A stretch of 64,000 bases of DNA from Strigamia acuminata. Taxonomy: Eukaryota > Arthropoda > Chilopoda > Geophilomorpha > Linotaeniidae. A program made the position numbers and the translations under genes. The notes under the pieces were generated by a model that searched no databases, had not been told where the DNA came from, and was given only the letters and a program-made list of their open reading frames with translations. The stretch covers positions 7,475,601-7,539,600 of the forward strand of contig OX442324.1 of NCBI GenBank assembly GCA_949358305.1, written 5' to 3'. The first letter of the stretch is position 1; the number at the start of each line of letters is the position of its first letter. Shown in pieces: positions 9,768-21,200 of the stretch.

Positions 9768-10420
9768 TGTCACGGGCACGTCTACCCGCCTATTTTTAAT
9801 TTAGAATAACCCGATCTTATTTCTTATAATATTTTCTTGTTTCTCTCACTTGTGATGATTCATCTCACTTACTCATCTTCATTTAATGAATGCGCAATCT
9901 GGATGATGCGCATATCATTATTCTTAACAATTGAACTCCTATTTTCACCTTTCCACCCCCTTCTCTAATTGATCTGACCAGTCACATGACTGAGTTTTCC
10001 TCTTTCCAATCATCCTAAGTTTAATCACTTCTTCTTATGCTCTCTACTGGATAAGACCATTCTCCTTTAGTAACATTTAGATTTAGTCCTCTATTATTTG
10101 CGCCTTCAACAAGCGCCACTACATCTAACCCTATTGCGCTATTTTCTAAGCCGCCATCTTTTATATTATCACTGCCCGATGATATCCCCTTTCCACTTTA
10201 GGTTTATATCATCGTGCTTTCATTCTTTTACGCCTACAAACACCCGTCGTAAGCAAGGAACTGTCCAATATAAATTATGTTAGTCAAACGCGAGTATTAG
10301 GTTTCCTGAGTTTCTGGATGTCCACATTTGAAGGAAACAAGGTTTAGGGAAATCTACGAACTTTGCCCATTACTATTGCGCGAATTAGTTTTTGCGCGAT
10401 ATTGTTAGGAATTAATTACA
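9768..10420 (+). repeat. Candidate 3' LTR of the Gypsy element
   Basis: It begins TGTCACGG directly after the polypurine tract, typical of Gypsy LTRs. I place the end at the TTACA at 10416-10420 because a TGT...ACA terminus results, but no second LTR exists in the window to confirm it. A TATA-like ATATAAAT lies near 10268. Confidence 0.45.
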
Positions 10421-10789
10421 CCAACGGAATTTTGACCATTTTGACGAAAAACGGCCATTTTTACTACGAAAAATGGCTAAAAATGCCACTTGAGTGAGTG
10501 CAAGTACATTTGGTGATGTACTATCGCGAGCGCGCGCGTTTTTGTGCAGTACAATGTGCTGATTAAACCAACAGCATTATAGAGTGATTACATTGTTCAT
10601 TTGTGTTTTTAAGTTACAAAATGGTACAAAATCATAAAATAAACTTGTAAAGTGCAATTTCTGCGGATTGATCAAAATCCGCAAAATCCGCCGCAAAATT
10701 GCGAACAGGGGATCAGCATATAGGCAGCCGTAATGTTAAAAATGGGGTCCCTTTCGCACTCCGCAAAATCCGCATGCGCGCCATAAGGT
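10421..10789. other. Unassigned sequence with repeated AAATCCGC words
   Basis: No gene is visible. Between 10655 and 10785 the words GCGGATT, AAATCCGC and AAATCCGCCGC recur in both orientations, resembling the repeat-rich ends of the other DNA elements here. It abuts the truncated end of Copia P1. It may be a remnant of a DNA transposon that removed the 3' part of P1. Confidence 0.35.
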
Positions 10790-11591
10790 TATGCGAAGCT
10801 CTGGTCGATTTAGCAATCCTGCAGTCGTTACACGACAACTCTTGTCGGACTTCAGCTGGTTGCAGACCATAAACCTGGTCGTTGGCTGCCAGAAGCTTCA
10901 TTGCATTAGTATGCAGGTGACCGAGACGACTATGCCATAGACCGGTGGCATCTCTAACCGAAGCGGGATTAGCAATTGCTTCTTTTGGTGATGGAGGAGG
11001 GAAAAGGGGAAGTTGGTGTCAACTGCAGGACATTGGAATAGGACTGTGTGGTCGGATTGACAATGACCGGTAGAGGAACGGGAGTTAGGACGGGAAAATG
11101 TGCAGGATCGGTCAGGTTTGGAATTGGTTGGGTGGGAATCGCTTTCACACTCTCAACCGCTGGCGGATCGAAACGATAGTCCGTAAGTTCCCGTTGCTTT
11201 TGTTTTACTTTAACCGGTTTTGGAACATTGTCGAAGTCCACTTCTGTCGTGACCATTGTTTTGCCAGGTTGAATTGGCGGCTGAGTAGCTGTCGTAACCG
11301 CCGTCGAATTGATGGGAACCGAACACAAACCGTCCAAATAATACAAGCCACCACGTTCTTTAGCACGGATGATTGGCAAACGATAGTCCGATTCATAAAC
11401 GTTGACCTCCCCGTTGAAAATGTGGATGTGGTGACGCGTTTTGTCGATTTTCGATACCGAAATCAAGTTGGCTTCGAAATTCGGTGCATACAGGACGTTT
11501 GTTAAATCCAGAACGCAATCTGCATCATCAACTGACGTAAGAAGTTGAACCGTTCCTCGTCCAGTGACTTGCGATGTCGAAAGGCGGAATG
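10790..11591 (-). pseudogene. Copia P1, protease-to-integrase zinc-finger fragment (downstream of the X1 insertion)
   Basis: Read on the minus strand this continues the protease of the P family (NVLYAPNFEANLISVSK, HIHIFNGEV) into the pre-integrase zinc region (HSRLGHLHTNAMK, CNDCRIAKST), then stops matching at about 10790. The first bases (GAATG at 11587-11591) are one copy of the X1 target duplication. A small deletion just after the insertion point breaks the frame. The rest of integrase, the reverse transcriptase and the 3' LTR are missing. Confidence 0.85.
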
Positions 11592-11908
11592 TGTTAGAAT
11601 TGTTTATAAACTTGTGTGGATAGCATTGATCTGCAATGGTGTGGAAAATGTCCAAAGGTAAAAAACAGCCAGGTGTTCACAGGTGTGAAATCAAACATAG
11701 AGTGAGTGCTATATTCTCAAGTCATGTGACTCCTTAAGTATACAGTGCCACCTATAGGCATATTATAACAGTTAAATATGTGAGGTATTGCAAACACTCG
11801 TAATGTGAAAAAGCAAAAGCAAACAATTACACATGTAACAATTGAGAACATTATCGCTTGATAATACGACAGAATAATACAGTAATAAATGAGTACGACA
11901 AGTTAACA
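11592..11908 (-). repeat. X1 3' LTR with polypurine tract
   Basis: On the minus strand it starts TGTTAAC after the purine-rich tract ACGAGGGGGCCGAT (11909-11922) and ends TCTAACA. It is 317 bp like its partner at 39400-39716 and has an AATAAA-type polyadenylation word in its second half. Confidence 0.93.
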
Positions 11909-11926
11909 ATCGGCCCCCTCGTATAA

Positions 11927-14900
11927 TCAAGCGGTTAGAGTACTAAGATCAATTAGGAAACAATTACAAAATTTCACAAGATCATTCTTGTCAACAGACT
12001 TAGTAAATATATCGGCAAAATTACACTTCGTTCCCACGTGTATAATCTGGAGATTTTGTCTCCTCACGAGCTCCCGTATAAAATGATATCTAATATCTAT
12101 GTGTTTGGTTTTGCGATTCTCGATATTAGATTTGGTGAAGTCCACAGTGGAAATGTTGTCACACAGGACTCGATGATGAAATTTATCAGCCAAATTGGGA
12201 ACAATCTCGTGCAAAACTCTAACGATCCAAATGTAGTCCTTCACAGTTTCCGTGAGGGCTACGTACTCCGCTTCCATAGTCGATAATGTAACGTTTCGCT
12301 GCTTGAAAGTCCTCCAATAAATGGGTGCATCTCCAAGTGTCACAAGGGTTCCTCCAACAGAGATTCGATCGTCTCTGTTGTTCGCGTAGTCCGAATCACT
12401 AAAACCGACCACTTCAATTCAATCATTTGGGAACAACGCTAAACCATGATTTCTCGTCGTCCTCAAATAACTTAACAAGTCCAATAGAACAATCCAGTGA
12501 TCCCATCCTGGATTGGATTGAAACTGACTCAGGATATTGACGGCGTAGGTCATATCGGGTCTTGTTCGAGAAGCGATGAATGCCAAGCATCCAAGAAGAC
12601 TTCGGTAAGGGATTCCTTCCATTATCTTGAAGTCCTCCAGTGTATCCGGACATTGTCGCTTGGTGAGAACAGTGGACTTAGTCATCGGTTGTGATCTGAC
12701 TTTCACCAATTCCAAATGATTCTTGAACTTCAGCAAAACTTTGTTGATGTATGACTTCTGATGTAGGATCATTTGTTGATTATGCTGGTAGAATTCAACT
12801 CCCAAAAGTTTCTTAGTTTTACCCAGAATCACAAGGTCGAATTGGGTTTTAATCATGTCCAATACATTCATCGCGTCTTGGTGTTGTTTGCCAAAGACGA
12901 CAATATCGTCGACGTACACGATGAGATAGGCGACATCTCCGTATTTGTAGACACAATTACACCAGTTCACATGCTGTAGGCCAAGGTTCAATAAAGTGTC
13001 TTCCAGTTCAATGCCCCATTATCTCCCAGATTGATGTAAGCCATATATTGCGCGAAGGAGGCGGCAAACATAAGTTTCTTTCCCTCGGCAAACAAATCCT
13101 TTGGGTTGACGCATATATACTGTCTTGTGTAATTTCGCATAAAGATATGCGCATTTTACATCCGCTTGAATATAGGACCATTTCAACATGCAAACGAGAA
13201 GTGTAAACATGAAGCGAACGATGGAAAAGTCCACCACAGGCGAGAAAGTTTCTTCATACGATTCCCCGTAAATTTGGGAAAAACCTTGCGCCACAAGTCT
13301 CGCTTTGTATCGTGCAATTTGTCCATCTTCGTTCTGCTTGACGGTGTAAATCCACTTGCAACCCACCAGCTTCACATCAGGTGGCGGTGGAACCAGTTCC
13401 CACACCTCTCGCTCATGCATCGTATCGATTTCGTCGCACATCGCTTGATTCCAGTCTTCCTTCTCTGGTAAATTGGCTATTTGTTCAAAGCGTGTCGGTA
13501 TGTCGACTTCGAGATGATTAGCTTCGAGAGTGAAGTCGTCAAGATCCAAGTCGAAACTGTCAGCCGTCGTATTCGATTCAGAAGGCTTCTTCTTTCTTTT
13601 GTCCTCGAAGAGATGTTCGGGAACACAAAGCTTGTGGTCTGCACAGTATCGTTTTACTTCTGGTATCGAACGCAATTTCGGCTTATCATATCCGACGATC
13701 GTATACTCAATGTCCTTCTGTCCCGTCGGCCTAACTTTTTCTGTCTTCCTCCAAACAAGTGCGGGTATTGTCGCAACGGGATTTACAAGTGCTTGTCCGG
13801 GTTGCGGCAAAACGTTTGGATATTTAACTCCTGGTAAGTTAGGTTGCAGTTTCTCATCTGGCAGTCTAAATTTCAATTTAAATTGCGGCAGCTCTTGTTT
13901 AGCGTCTTCTTCTTTCTTAGCTGGTTGTGGCGGGGGAAGTGGCGGCCTCACGTCTTCATCGGAGTAGTACTGACGATCGTTGTTGTCGTCCAAGTTATCG
14001 TTCAAATTGTCTACATACGTAGTATATTTCTCTGGTAGGCCCAGCACGCCTTCAACTCCGCGCCTGCTTTCTACAAATTTGACGTCGTTGGTTTCGATCA
14101 CCTTCGAAAATTGTGGCAACCAGATCCTGTACCCTTTGGTAATCCTCGAATACCCGAGCATAATTCCATGTAGACTCTTATTGTCTATTTTCCCAAAGCA
14201 CAAACTCCCAAACTTTCTCAAATGTCTGAGTGATGGCTTGCGACCATAATACAGTTTCATTGGCGTCTTGTGAGAATTCAACTTCGCAATCCTATTCCTG
14301 AGGTAGTTGAATGTTAGAATTGCTTCACCCCAAAATCGGTGTTCCAAGCCGGCATCGTAGACAAGCGCTCGCATTCCATTGGCTAATGTTTGATTGAGTC
14401 TTTCGGAAACTCCATTCTGGACTGGTGTGTATGCATTGGTCCTTTCGTGTTTAATCCCTTGTTCTTCAAGGTATAAGCCAAACTTGTTGGAACAGAACTC
14501 CATCCCGTTGTCAGTTCGAATGGCTAAAATTGACTTGCTGAGTAGCCGCTCAATTCATTTTGCGTGCTTCCGAAATAAATCAAACACCTCGTCCTACCTT
14601 TTCATCAAAAACACTGTTGAATAATGTGAATAATCGTCCGTAATAGTAAGGAAATATCGGTTTCCTGAAAGTGTAGGCGTCCCAAAAGCTCCGCATACAT
14701 CCATGTGCAAAAGTTCCAGCGGCTCTTTTGACCTGATTCCCGGCAAAGATTTGTGTGGTACTGCCTTCTTCTTTGCGAGATCGCACACGTCACATTGTGT
14801 TATTGGCACATCCAGCATTGGCAGTCCAATCACTGCATCCACTTTACTCATATGTTGTACGCTGGGAAAATGAATATGTCCTAAACGTTCGTGCCAAAGT

Positions 14901-15566
14901 CGTGCTTCTTCTGGACTAGAAACATTCTTGCTTGATCCAACAGGTTGTAGTTTCTTTTCTTCACTAGTGTTCGCTTTGTTTCTTTCCTTCTCCCTCAATT
15001 TCTCAATGTCAGGTTTTTCGTCGCTAATTTGGATATAATATAGTCTGTCTTTCTTGACTCCCTGCATTAATTGTGGGTCGTAGATTTTCACTAAACCCGC
15101 ACCAATAGCGACTCTGCATCTCGCCTCATCAATATACGGCCCCGACAACAAATTTCTTCGTAAGTCCGGCGCATAGTAAACCTTTTTCAGTGTGATGGGA
15201 ATTGTTTCGGTCCCAACCAGACACATGATGCAGACATCTCCAACTCCTTGTATTTGTATTAGTGTTTTCTTATCTGCCTGACTAATTGTTCCCGTTGTTT
15301 CTTTGAAATTGTGGAATTGAGCTCTATCTTTACAAAAATGTCCAGTGGCTCCCGTATCGTAAATCCAGCAATTATTAGCTCCACTGCACTGCAACATCTC
15401 TTGCTCGCTCAATTCCGTGAGGAATCCAACATCCAGCATGTCGGCGTCAAGTTCTTCGGCCGTATTCGACTTCATGTTGGTATTTGGTAGTGACTGTAGT
15501 TGAGTCGTGCAATCTTTTGCCCAATGTCCATGTTGGTTGTACCGAAAACACGGCCCCCGTCCCGTT
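11927..15566 (-). pseudogene. X1 pol: protease, integrase, MBD-like domain, reverse transcriptase, RNase H (broken)
   Basis: The minus strand reads the last part of gag, a protease with YDTGATGHF, the integrase zinc region (HERLGH...CDVCDLAKK), integrase core (LLHMDVCG; Asp in IRTDNG; NGVSERLNQ), a Pro-rich linker, an MBD-like segment (13607-13753), the RVT_2 reverse transcriptase (CKWIYTVK, VDDIV) and RNase H ending near DIFTKSVDK. Stops in this frame at 14594, 14555, 13019 and 12419, where the sister element X2 has sense codons, show it is dead. The end at 15566 is the X2 insertion point, so gag continues at 37835. Confidence 0.9.
13607..13753 (-). other. MBD-like domain in X1 pol
   Basis: Between integrase and reverse transcriptase the minus strand reads a Trp-Arg start, a basic loop with a Gly, KDIEY, then a Gly and KLRSIPEVKRY, and ends HLFED. 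This follows the MBD pattern W-x-R ... G ... D-V-Y ... G ... R-S-x-x-E-(V/L)-x-x-Y ... F. The Asp and the Arg of LRS match the positions of the MeCP2 DNA-contact residues D121 and R133. It is shorter and weaker than the Y and P versions. Confidence 0.5.
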
Positions 15567-15889
15567 TGTTGTGTATTCGTGTAGAATTTGTAGTAACTTG
15601 TGAAGAACAGTGGTTTGGAAAAACATCAAGTGGATAAAGAATTAGAGTCCATCTTTACAGGTGAGTAGAAAAACATCAAGTGAAGGTTTATTCATACACC
15701 ATGTGACCTGTAATAACCAGAGCCACCTGTGGACAACATATACAAGTTACATGTAAACAAAAGCTGTGATTATCTTTACTGCCAAGCACGAATAGTAATA
15801 CATTGATACATAATGCGATAACATGATAATACGATATAAGTATAAACATATGCACATAATAGGTGATAAATATACACGATATCTCAACA
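15567..15889 (-). repeat. X2 3' LTR with polypurine tract
   Basis: On the minus strand it starts TGTTGAGATATCG right after a purine run (CGAGGGGGCCGAT, 15890-15902) and ends ACACAACA. The partner LTR at 37512-37834 has the same length and nearly the same sequence. Confidence 0.93.
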
Positions 15890-15919
15890 ATCGGCCCCCT
15901 CGAATTATCTCGCCTTGTA

Positions 15920-16925
15920 TCAAACACGTAGAACACTTAAATCAACCAAAAAGCGACTACAGAATTGTATTAAATCAGTCTTATCAACAGACTTTGTGAA
16001 GATATCTGCGTAATTAGACTTTGTGCCGACATGGATAATTTGAAGATTATCTTTCTTGACAAGTTCTCTTATAAAGTGGTATCGGATGTCTATATGCTTG
16101 GTCTTTCTATTTTCAACGCAAGACTTCGTAAAATCTACCGTTGAAATATTGTCGCACAAGACACGGTGAGAGAACTTATCCGCCAATTCGGGAATAATTT
16201 CGTGTAGGACACGAACAATCCAAATGTAGTCCTTAACAGTTTCTGTAAGGGCCACATATTCAGCCTCCATTGTCGACAATGTTACATTCCGCTGTTTGAA
16301 GGTTCTCCAGTAAACAGGTGTGCTGCCTAGTGTTACTAGGGTTCCTCCAACGGAGATTCGGTCGTCCCTGTTGTTAGCATAGTCGGAATCGCTGTATCCG
16401 ATAACTTCGATCCGATCATTTGGGAACAACATCAAACCGTAATTTCTCGTCGTTCTCAGATAACTGAGTAGGTCCAATAATGCAGTCCAGTGATCCCATC
16501 CTGGATTCGATTGAAATTGGCTTAGGATATTGACTGCATAGGTCAAGTCAGGTCTTGTCCTCGATGCGATGAAGGCTAAACATCCAAGCAAACTTCGATA
16601 GGGAATTGCTTCCATGATTCTAAATTCATCAATCGTGCTTGGACATTCCCGCTTCGTGAGGATAGTTGCCTTTGTCATTGGTTGGGATCGAATCTTTACA
16701 GAGTCCAAGTGGTTCTTGAATTTTAACAACACTTTGTTGACATACGATTTCTGATGAAGAACCATTTGTTGTTTGTAGGGATAAAATTAAACTCCCAAAA
16801 GCTTCTTAGTTTGTCCAAGGATGACCAGATCAAATTGTGTTCCGATCATGTTGAGTATGTTCATTGCGTCTGCATGTTGTTTTCCAAAAACGACAATATC
16901 GTCGACGTAGACGATCAAATAGGCA
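15920..16925 (-). pseudogene. X2 pol, C-terminal part: reverse transcriptase end and RNase H
   Basis: The minus strand reads from the VDDIVVFGKQ catalytic motif (about 16890) through the RVT_2 palm (SRTRPDLTYAVNILSQF) into RNase H (YSDSDYANN, STMEAEYVAL, TKHIDIRYHFIRE, DIFTKSVDK). A nonsense codon at 16787-16789 interrupts it. The N-terminal part of the same domain continues at 24100, beyond Y1; the ATACT at 16926-16930 and 24095-24099 is the duplicated target. Confidence 0.92.
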
Positions 16926-16930
16926 ATACT

Positions 16931-17401
16931 TGTTGTTTATCGATGCCAAACAATCCTCCGTACTTGTTTTGCGCATTTCTTAATGTATTACTGCATTATG
17001 CAGCCTAGTGTATTTATTAGGATTTATTTCATTATTTAACATTGGGCATAATGCTGCCTCTATACTGTTTACATTTGTATTACTTATTATCAACACCAGA
17101 TGGTGTGCATGTATGTTTTTCTCAATCACAATGGCCGCTTGCATGCCAGCAAGCACTCATGCATTTTCTCCATCTAAATGGACCAAATTATGTAAGCATT
17201 TTCGTTTTTATTAAACATTTAGTTTATTTTTACATTGTGTTTGTCACTTATGAGCACTTTAGAGTGCAGTGACTTTATTTTCCACCATTTGCAAGTGCTG
17301 GAGGTGCGCGCACGCCATTGCGCTCATATTAGCCGTGTTTCGGCATTTAAACTCGCTTCCACACACAGTATTTCATACTGTGAGCGCACTCCTCTGCTAC
17401 A
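16931..17401 (+). repeat. Y1 5' LTR
   Basis: Starts TGTTGTTTATCG and ends CCTCTGCTACA. The last ten bases before the terminal A can pair with the primer-binding site that follows two bases later. The first 130 bases resemble the Y2 LTR, then the two differ. A hairpin CAGTATTTCATACTG lies at about 17367-17381. Confidence 0.95.
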
Positions 17402-17403
17402 AG

Positions 17404-17421
17404 TGGTAGCAGAGGATGGTT
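17404..17421 (+). other. Y1 primer-binding site for initiator tRNA-Met (3' end)
   Basis: TGGTAGCAGAGGATGGTT is complementary to the CCA-tailed 3' end of eukaryotic initiator tRNA-Met (acceptor and T-arm side). It lies two bases after the LTR, as usual in LTR elements. Confidence 0.9.
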
Positions 17422-18266
17422 GCTATCCTTGCAGCACGCCGAAACCGCTAATTTTTATCGCCATTTTCGCCAAATTCGCGAATTTGCGATAAATTTTCTA
17501 TTTGCAGATTGCGCCGATTTCCGCGACGATTTTCGTCTCTAGAACGTTCGAGACGACACGCCGACGTTCTCACGTAGTCTGCACGACTAATTTCGTCCGA
17601 ATTTCTGCGTGTTTCGCAATTTTCGAGACGAATTTCGATTTATTTTCAGGTTTTTGCCATTTTCCAACGAGATTCAACGTTGGAAACCCGCTTTACACAG
17701 CGTGAACGACGATTTGGACTAATTCCCGACTTAGTACACCGTGTACGGTCGTTGTCACGACGATTTTCGAATTTTTCGGCGAGAAAAACGACGATTTTCG
17801 AAGATTTTCGCATTTTAAATGCGCAACAACGCCATTTTCGATTCTCGAATATTGGCGCAACGTCTCATCACACTAATTAATACTTGCCTTTCAGTTGTCG
17901 TAATTAGCTTGTTAGTATTTAAGGTCGTATTAAGTTTTTGTGGGTCCTTTAGAATAGTTTTTGCTCTTCTGTTCCAGTCGGAACTACCGCATTAACTCAT
18001 TCCTAGCCAGTGCTTACCGTGGCCAACAGGTACTCCCGCGCCTCCAGGCAGGCGAACGGACCCCTGTGTGTTGGCTGGCTAGGGTTATTTGGCCACTTCA
18101 GAAGTGGTCGCCCAATTCGATTGATATCCGCTTTGACAGTGCTCCGATTAGTGCGCCGTATTTGTGTAGTGCTACGCGATATTGTGCACCGAGACCGTCA
18201 AGTGCTCCAATTGTACCATTCTCTATCCAGTGTGTTTTGCTACGGATTGTTTCGTAACTCCACGTC
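17422..18266 (+). other. Y1 untranslated leader
   Basis: 845 bases between primer-binding site and gag without a convincing ORF. It is rich in CGACGATTTTCG and GAACGT words, and has two pyrimidine-AG stretches (ending near 17506 and 17650) that look like splice acceptors and mark loosely repeated units. The equivalent leaders of Y2 and P1 have clear ~161-bp repeats. Confidence 0.6.
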
Positions 18267-21200
18267 ATGTCGAAGTCCGCAGATGGAAATCCAGGACGTC
18301 TTCCCATCCTTAGCGTAGGAAACTACGAACTTTGGCAGCGCTCAATGCGCATGGTACTCCGAAGCGAGGAATTGTGGGAACACGTAACGGAAGAAGAGGA
18401 GGAAGATTTCCTTAAAACCGCCGGAGATAAGGAGAAGAAGAAATACAAGCGTCGTAAAGCCAAGGCATTAGGCTTAATATACTGTTCTGTAAGCGAGGCG
18501 AAGAAGTCTGCGCTAGATGATTGTAAAACCCCGAAGGAAGCATGGGACATCTTAGCCAACATTTATGCGCCATCATCTCGTGCGCGACAGGCAGCCATGC
18601 GCCGCGAATTTTTGAATTTGCGCCTGGAGCAGGGCGAAGATATGGCCGACTTCTTAGGACGCGTAGACTATCATGTCCGCCAAATGAAGGATATCGGAGA
18701 GATAACTACGCCTGATCATCACGCTTACCAATACTTGGACTTATTACCTCGTGAATATTCACAAATTTCATTCACGACATATCACTTGCCCAAAGGAGAA
18801 TTTACACCAAAGAAAGTGTCTGAACAGTTGCTCGCGGAACATATGCGACTCAAAGCTATGGATTCGCGCGACATAGACAATTCTAAACCTCCACGTGCCT
18901 ATGCTGGTGAAAAACAGCAACGTGGGAGAAATCGTTCTCGTCCCTCTCGACCGTTATCTTCGGTGCAGTGTTTTAATTGCCAGGAATTTGGCCATTACGC
19001 AAATAAATGTCCATTACCATCGCGCCGAGATGACAAAAATCAACCGGCAGCTTCACTCCAAAGGAAGCCGAGGAGTTCAAGCCGCAAACGCAACAAGAAC
19101 TCAAACCGGGATGATTCGAGGCCAAGGGGGAATTCCAGCGCAAGGCGGGAAACAAACTTTTTCGCAAGTGCTCCGCAACAGTTGCCCACAATTCACTTCA
19201 TGCAATCACATGAATGGATCGTGGATTGTGGGGCAACCGATCATGTGTGCCACGTTCAAGCATGGTTTCAAGACTTTGTCAAAGTTGTGCCCTTTAATAT
19301 CGCTTTAGGCCAGGGACATTCCGAAGTTCTAGGAAAGGGCAAAGTCCAGATTATCTCCATGATCAACAACGTAGAATGTGTCGTAAATCTCCAAGATGTG
19401 TTGTATGCGCCAAAATTTGAGGCAAATTTGATTTCAGTGTCAAAAATGGACAAAACTAAACATCACATCCATATTTGGAATGGAGACGTCTATGTCTACA
19501 AATCCGACATTAAACATCCAATGCTTCGGGCCAAAGAAAAGGGCGGCCTTTATTATGTCGACGGCTTGTGCCCACCTTCAACACTGATGTCAACAGTGGA
19601 TGTACCTATTGCGCAGTCAATCGCTCCGACCCGAACATTAGTCATGACAGAAGAGGATTTCATCCAGTATCCAAGAGCAAAGAAAAAGTCGAAAAATCCT
19701 GAACTTTTTACTGATTTTCGGCTCGAATTCCCTCCTTTACCGAATGAAATTCCTCCACCTGCACCAATTAAAGTAACCCAGTCCAAGACACTTCCTGTAC
19801 CTACTCCCACCAATCCGTTACCTCAAGTCCCATCCTTTGCCAAGACATTGAAGGCAAACCCACCGATCTCCCAACCGAGTTCAAATTCAAAACCGAATTC
19901 AAAGCCAACCAACGCAAAGAAGGTTGCAGCACCATCGGTTAAAAAGGATGCGACAGGGATATGGCACAGCAGATTGGGTCACCTTCATACCAATGCGATG
20001 AAACTTTTGGCCGGAAATGACCAAGTGTATGGAGTGACTCCGGCAGAAGTAAACAAAGAACTCTCATGTAATCATTGTCGAATTGCGAAATCAACGTGCA
20101 TTTCTCATAAACCTGATGAACATCCTATATCTACAAAGGCTTTAGATCTCCTACACATGGACGTGTGGGGAGCTTCAAGAACGACTTCCTACGGAGGCGC
20201 GCGTTATGTGTTAACGATTATCGATGACGCCACGCGCTATGCCTGGATATTTCCGATGGCCCAAAAATCCCAAGTGTTTGGACTCTTTAAGGACTATGTC
20301 ACACGAATTGAACGAGTGACGGGCAAACGAGTCAAGGCCATCCGAACAGACTGAGGAGGGGAATTCTTATCAAACGAATTTGACCGCTATCTAAAAGAGA
20401 CCGGAATTCAGGCCCAAAGGACCAATCCACATAGCCCGCTATGAATGGCACAGCGGAGCGAATAAACCGCACCATGGCGGATTACACGCGTGCCATACTA
20501 GATGAAACTGGACTTCCAAACGAACTTTGGGCGGAATTCGCAGTGACTTTCTCGTACATAAAGAACCGGTGTCCTCATTCTCGTCTCAAAAATGAGGTGC
20601 CCTATATCCTGTGGCGACGACGTGCTCTTTCGCTCAGACACCTGCGCAAGTTAGGCTCCAAGTGCTGGGTTCATCATACAGCGCCCGGCAGGGACAAATT
20701 GGATCCACGAGCTTGGGAGGGCTATTTAGTCGGATACGCCACGACAACGCGAGGTTATCGCGTCTGGAATCCAACAGATAACAAGGTTATCGAGTCCATT
20801 CACGTCAAAATAGATGAACGGCAGTCCTATAAACGCTCAAATCATTATCGAGGTCCACAGGAACCGTGGACAGGACCAGATTTGGACCAAACGCATCAAG
20901 CGTCGCAAATTTATGAACCATTGCGCATTTCACAACCGCAAGTGAGATTTGACGACGAGTTGGAATATACCGATTGGCCCAAATTTCCGGATTCAGAAGA
21001 TGAATGCGATACAGACTATGACTCTGACGATTCAGCTCCGCCAGGCGCTCAAGCCCGGACACCACCAGGGTCTCCAATTAGGATTCCAACACCTGTCCTA
21101 TCTCCAATAATTTCTCCAGTGATATCTCGAGCGCCAAGCCCACTTATCACACCTGGTAATACACCAACTCAAACACCACCAGGTTCACCTCCGAGTTTTG

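Larger units (their letters stand above)
1..10420 (+). mobile_element. Ty3/Gypsy LTR retrotransposon, 5'-truncated by the window edge
   Basis: Pol, a third ORF, a polypurine tract and a candidate 3' LTR follow one another on the plus strand in the order expected of a Gypsy element with an extra downstream ORF. The 5' LTR, primer-binding site, gag and protease must lie to the left of the window. Domain order RT - RNase H - integrase identifies Ty3/Gypsy rather than Copia. The 3' limit is uncertain because only one LTR is visible and no target duplication can be read. The coding frames in view are uninterrupted, so the insertion is probably young. Confidence 0.85.

Noticed and set aside
17404-17421. 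Part of a tRNA gene
   Set aside because: Only the 3' end of initiator tRNA-Met is matched, in the antisense sense and directly after an LTR; it is a primer-binding site.
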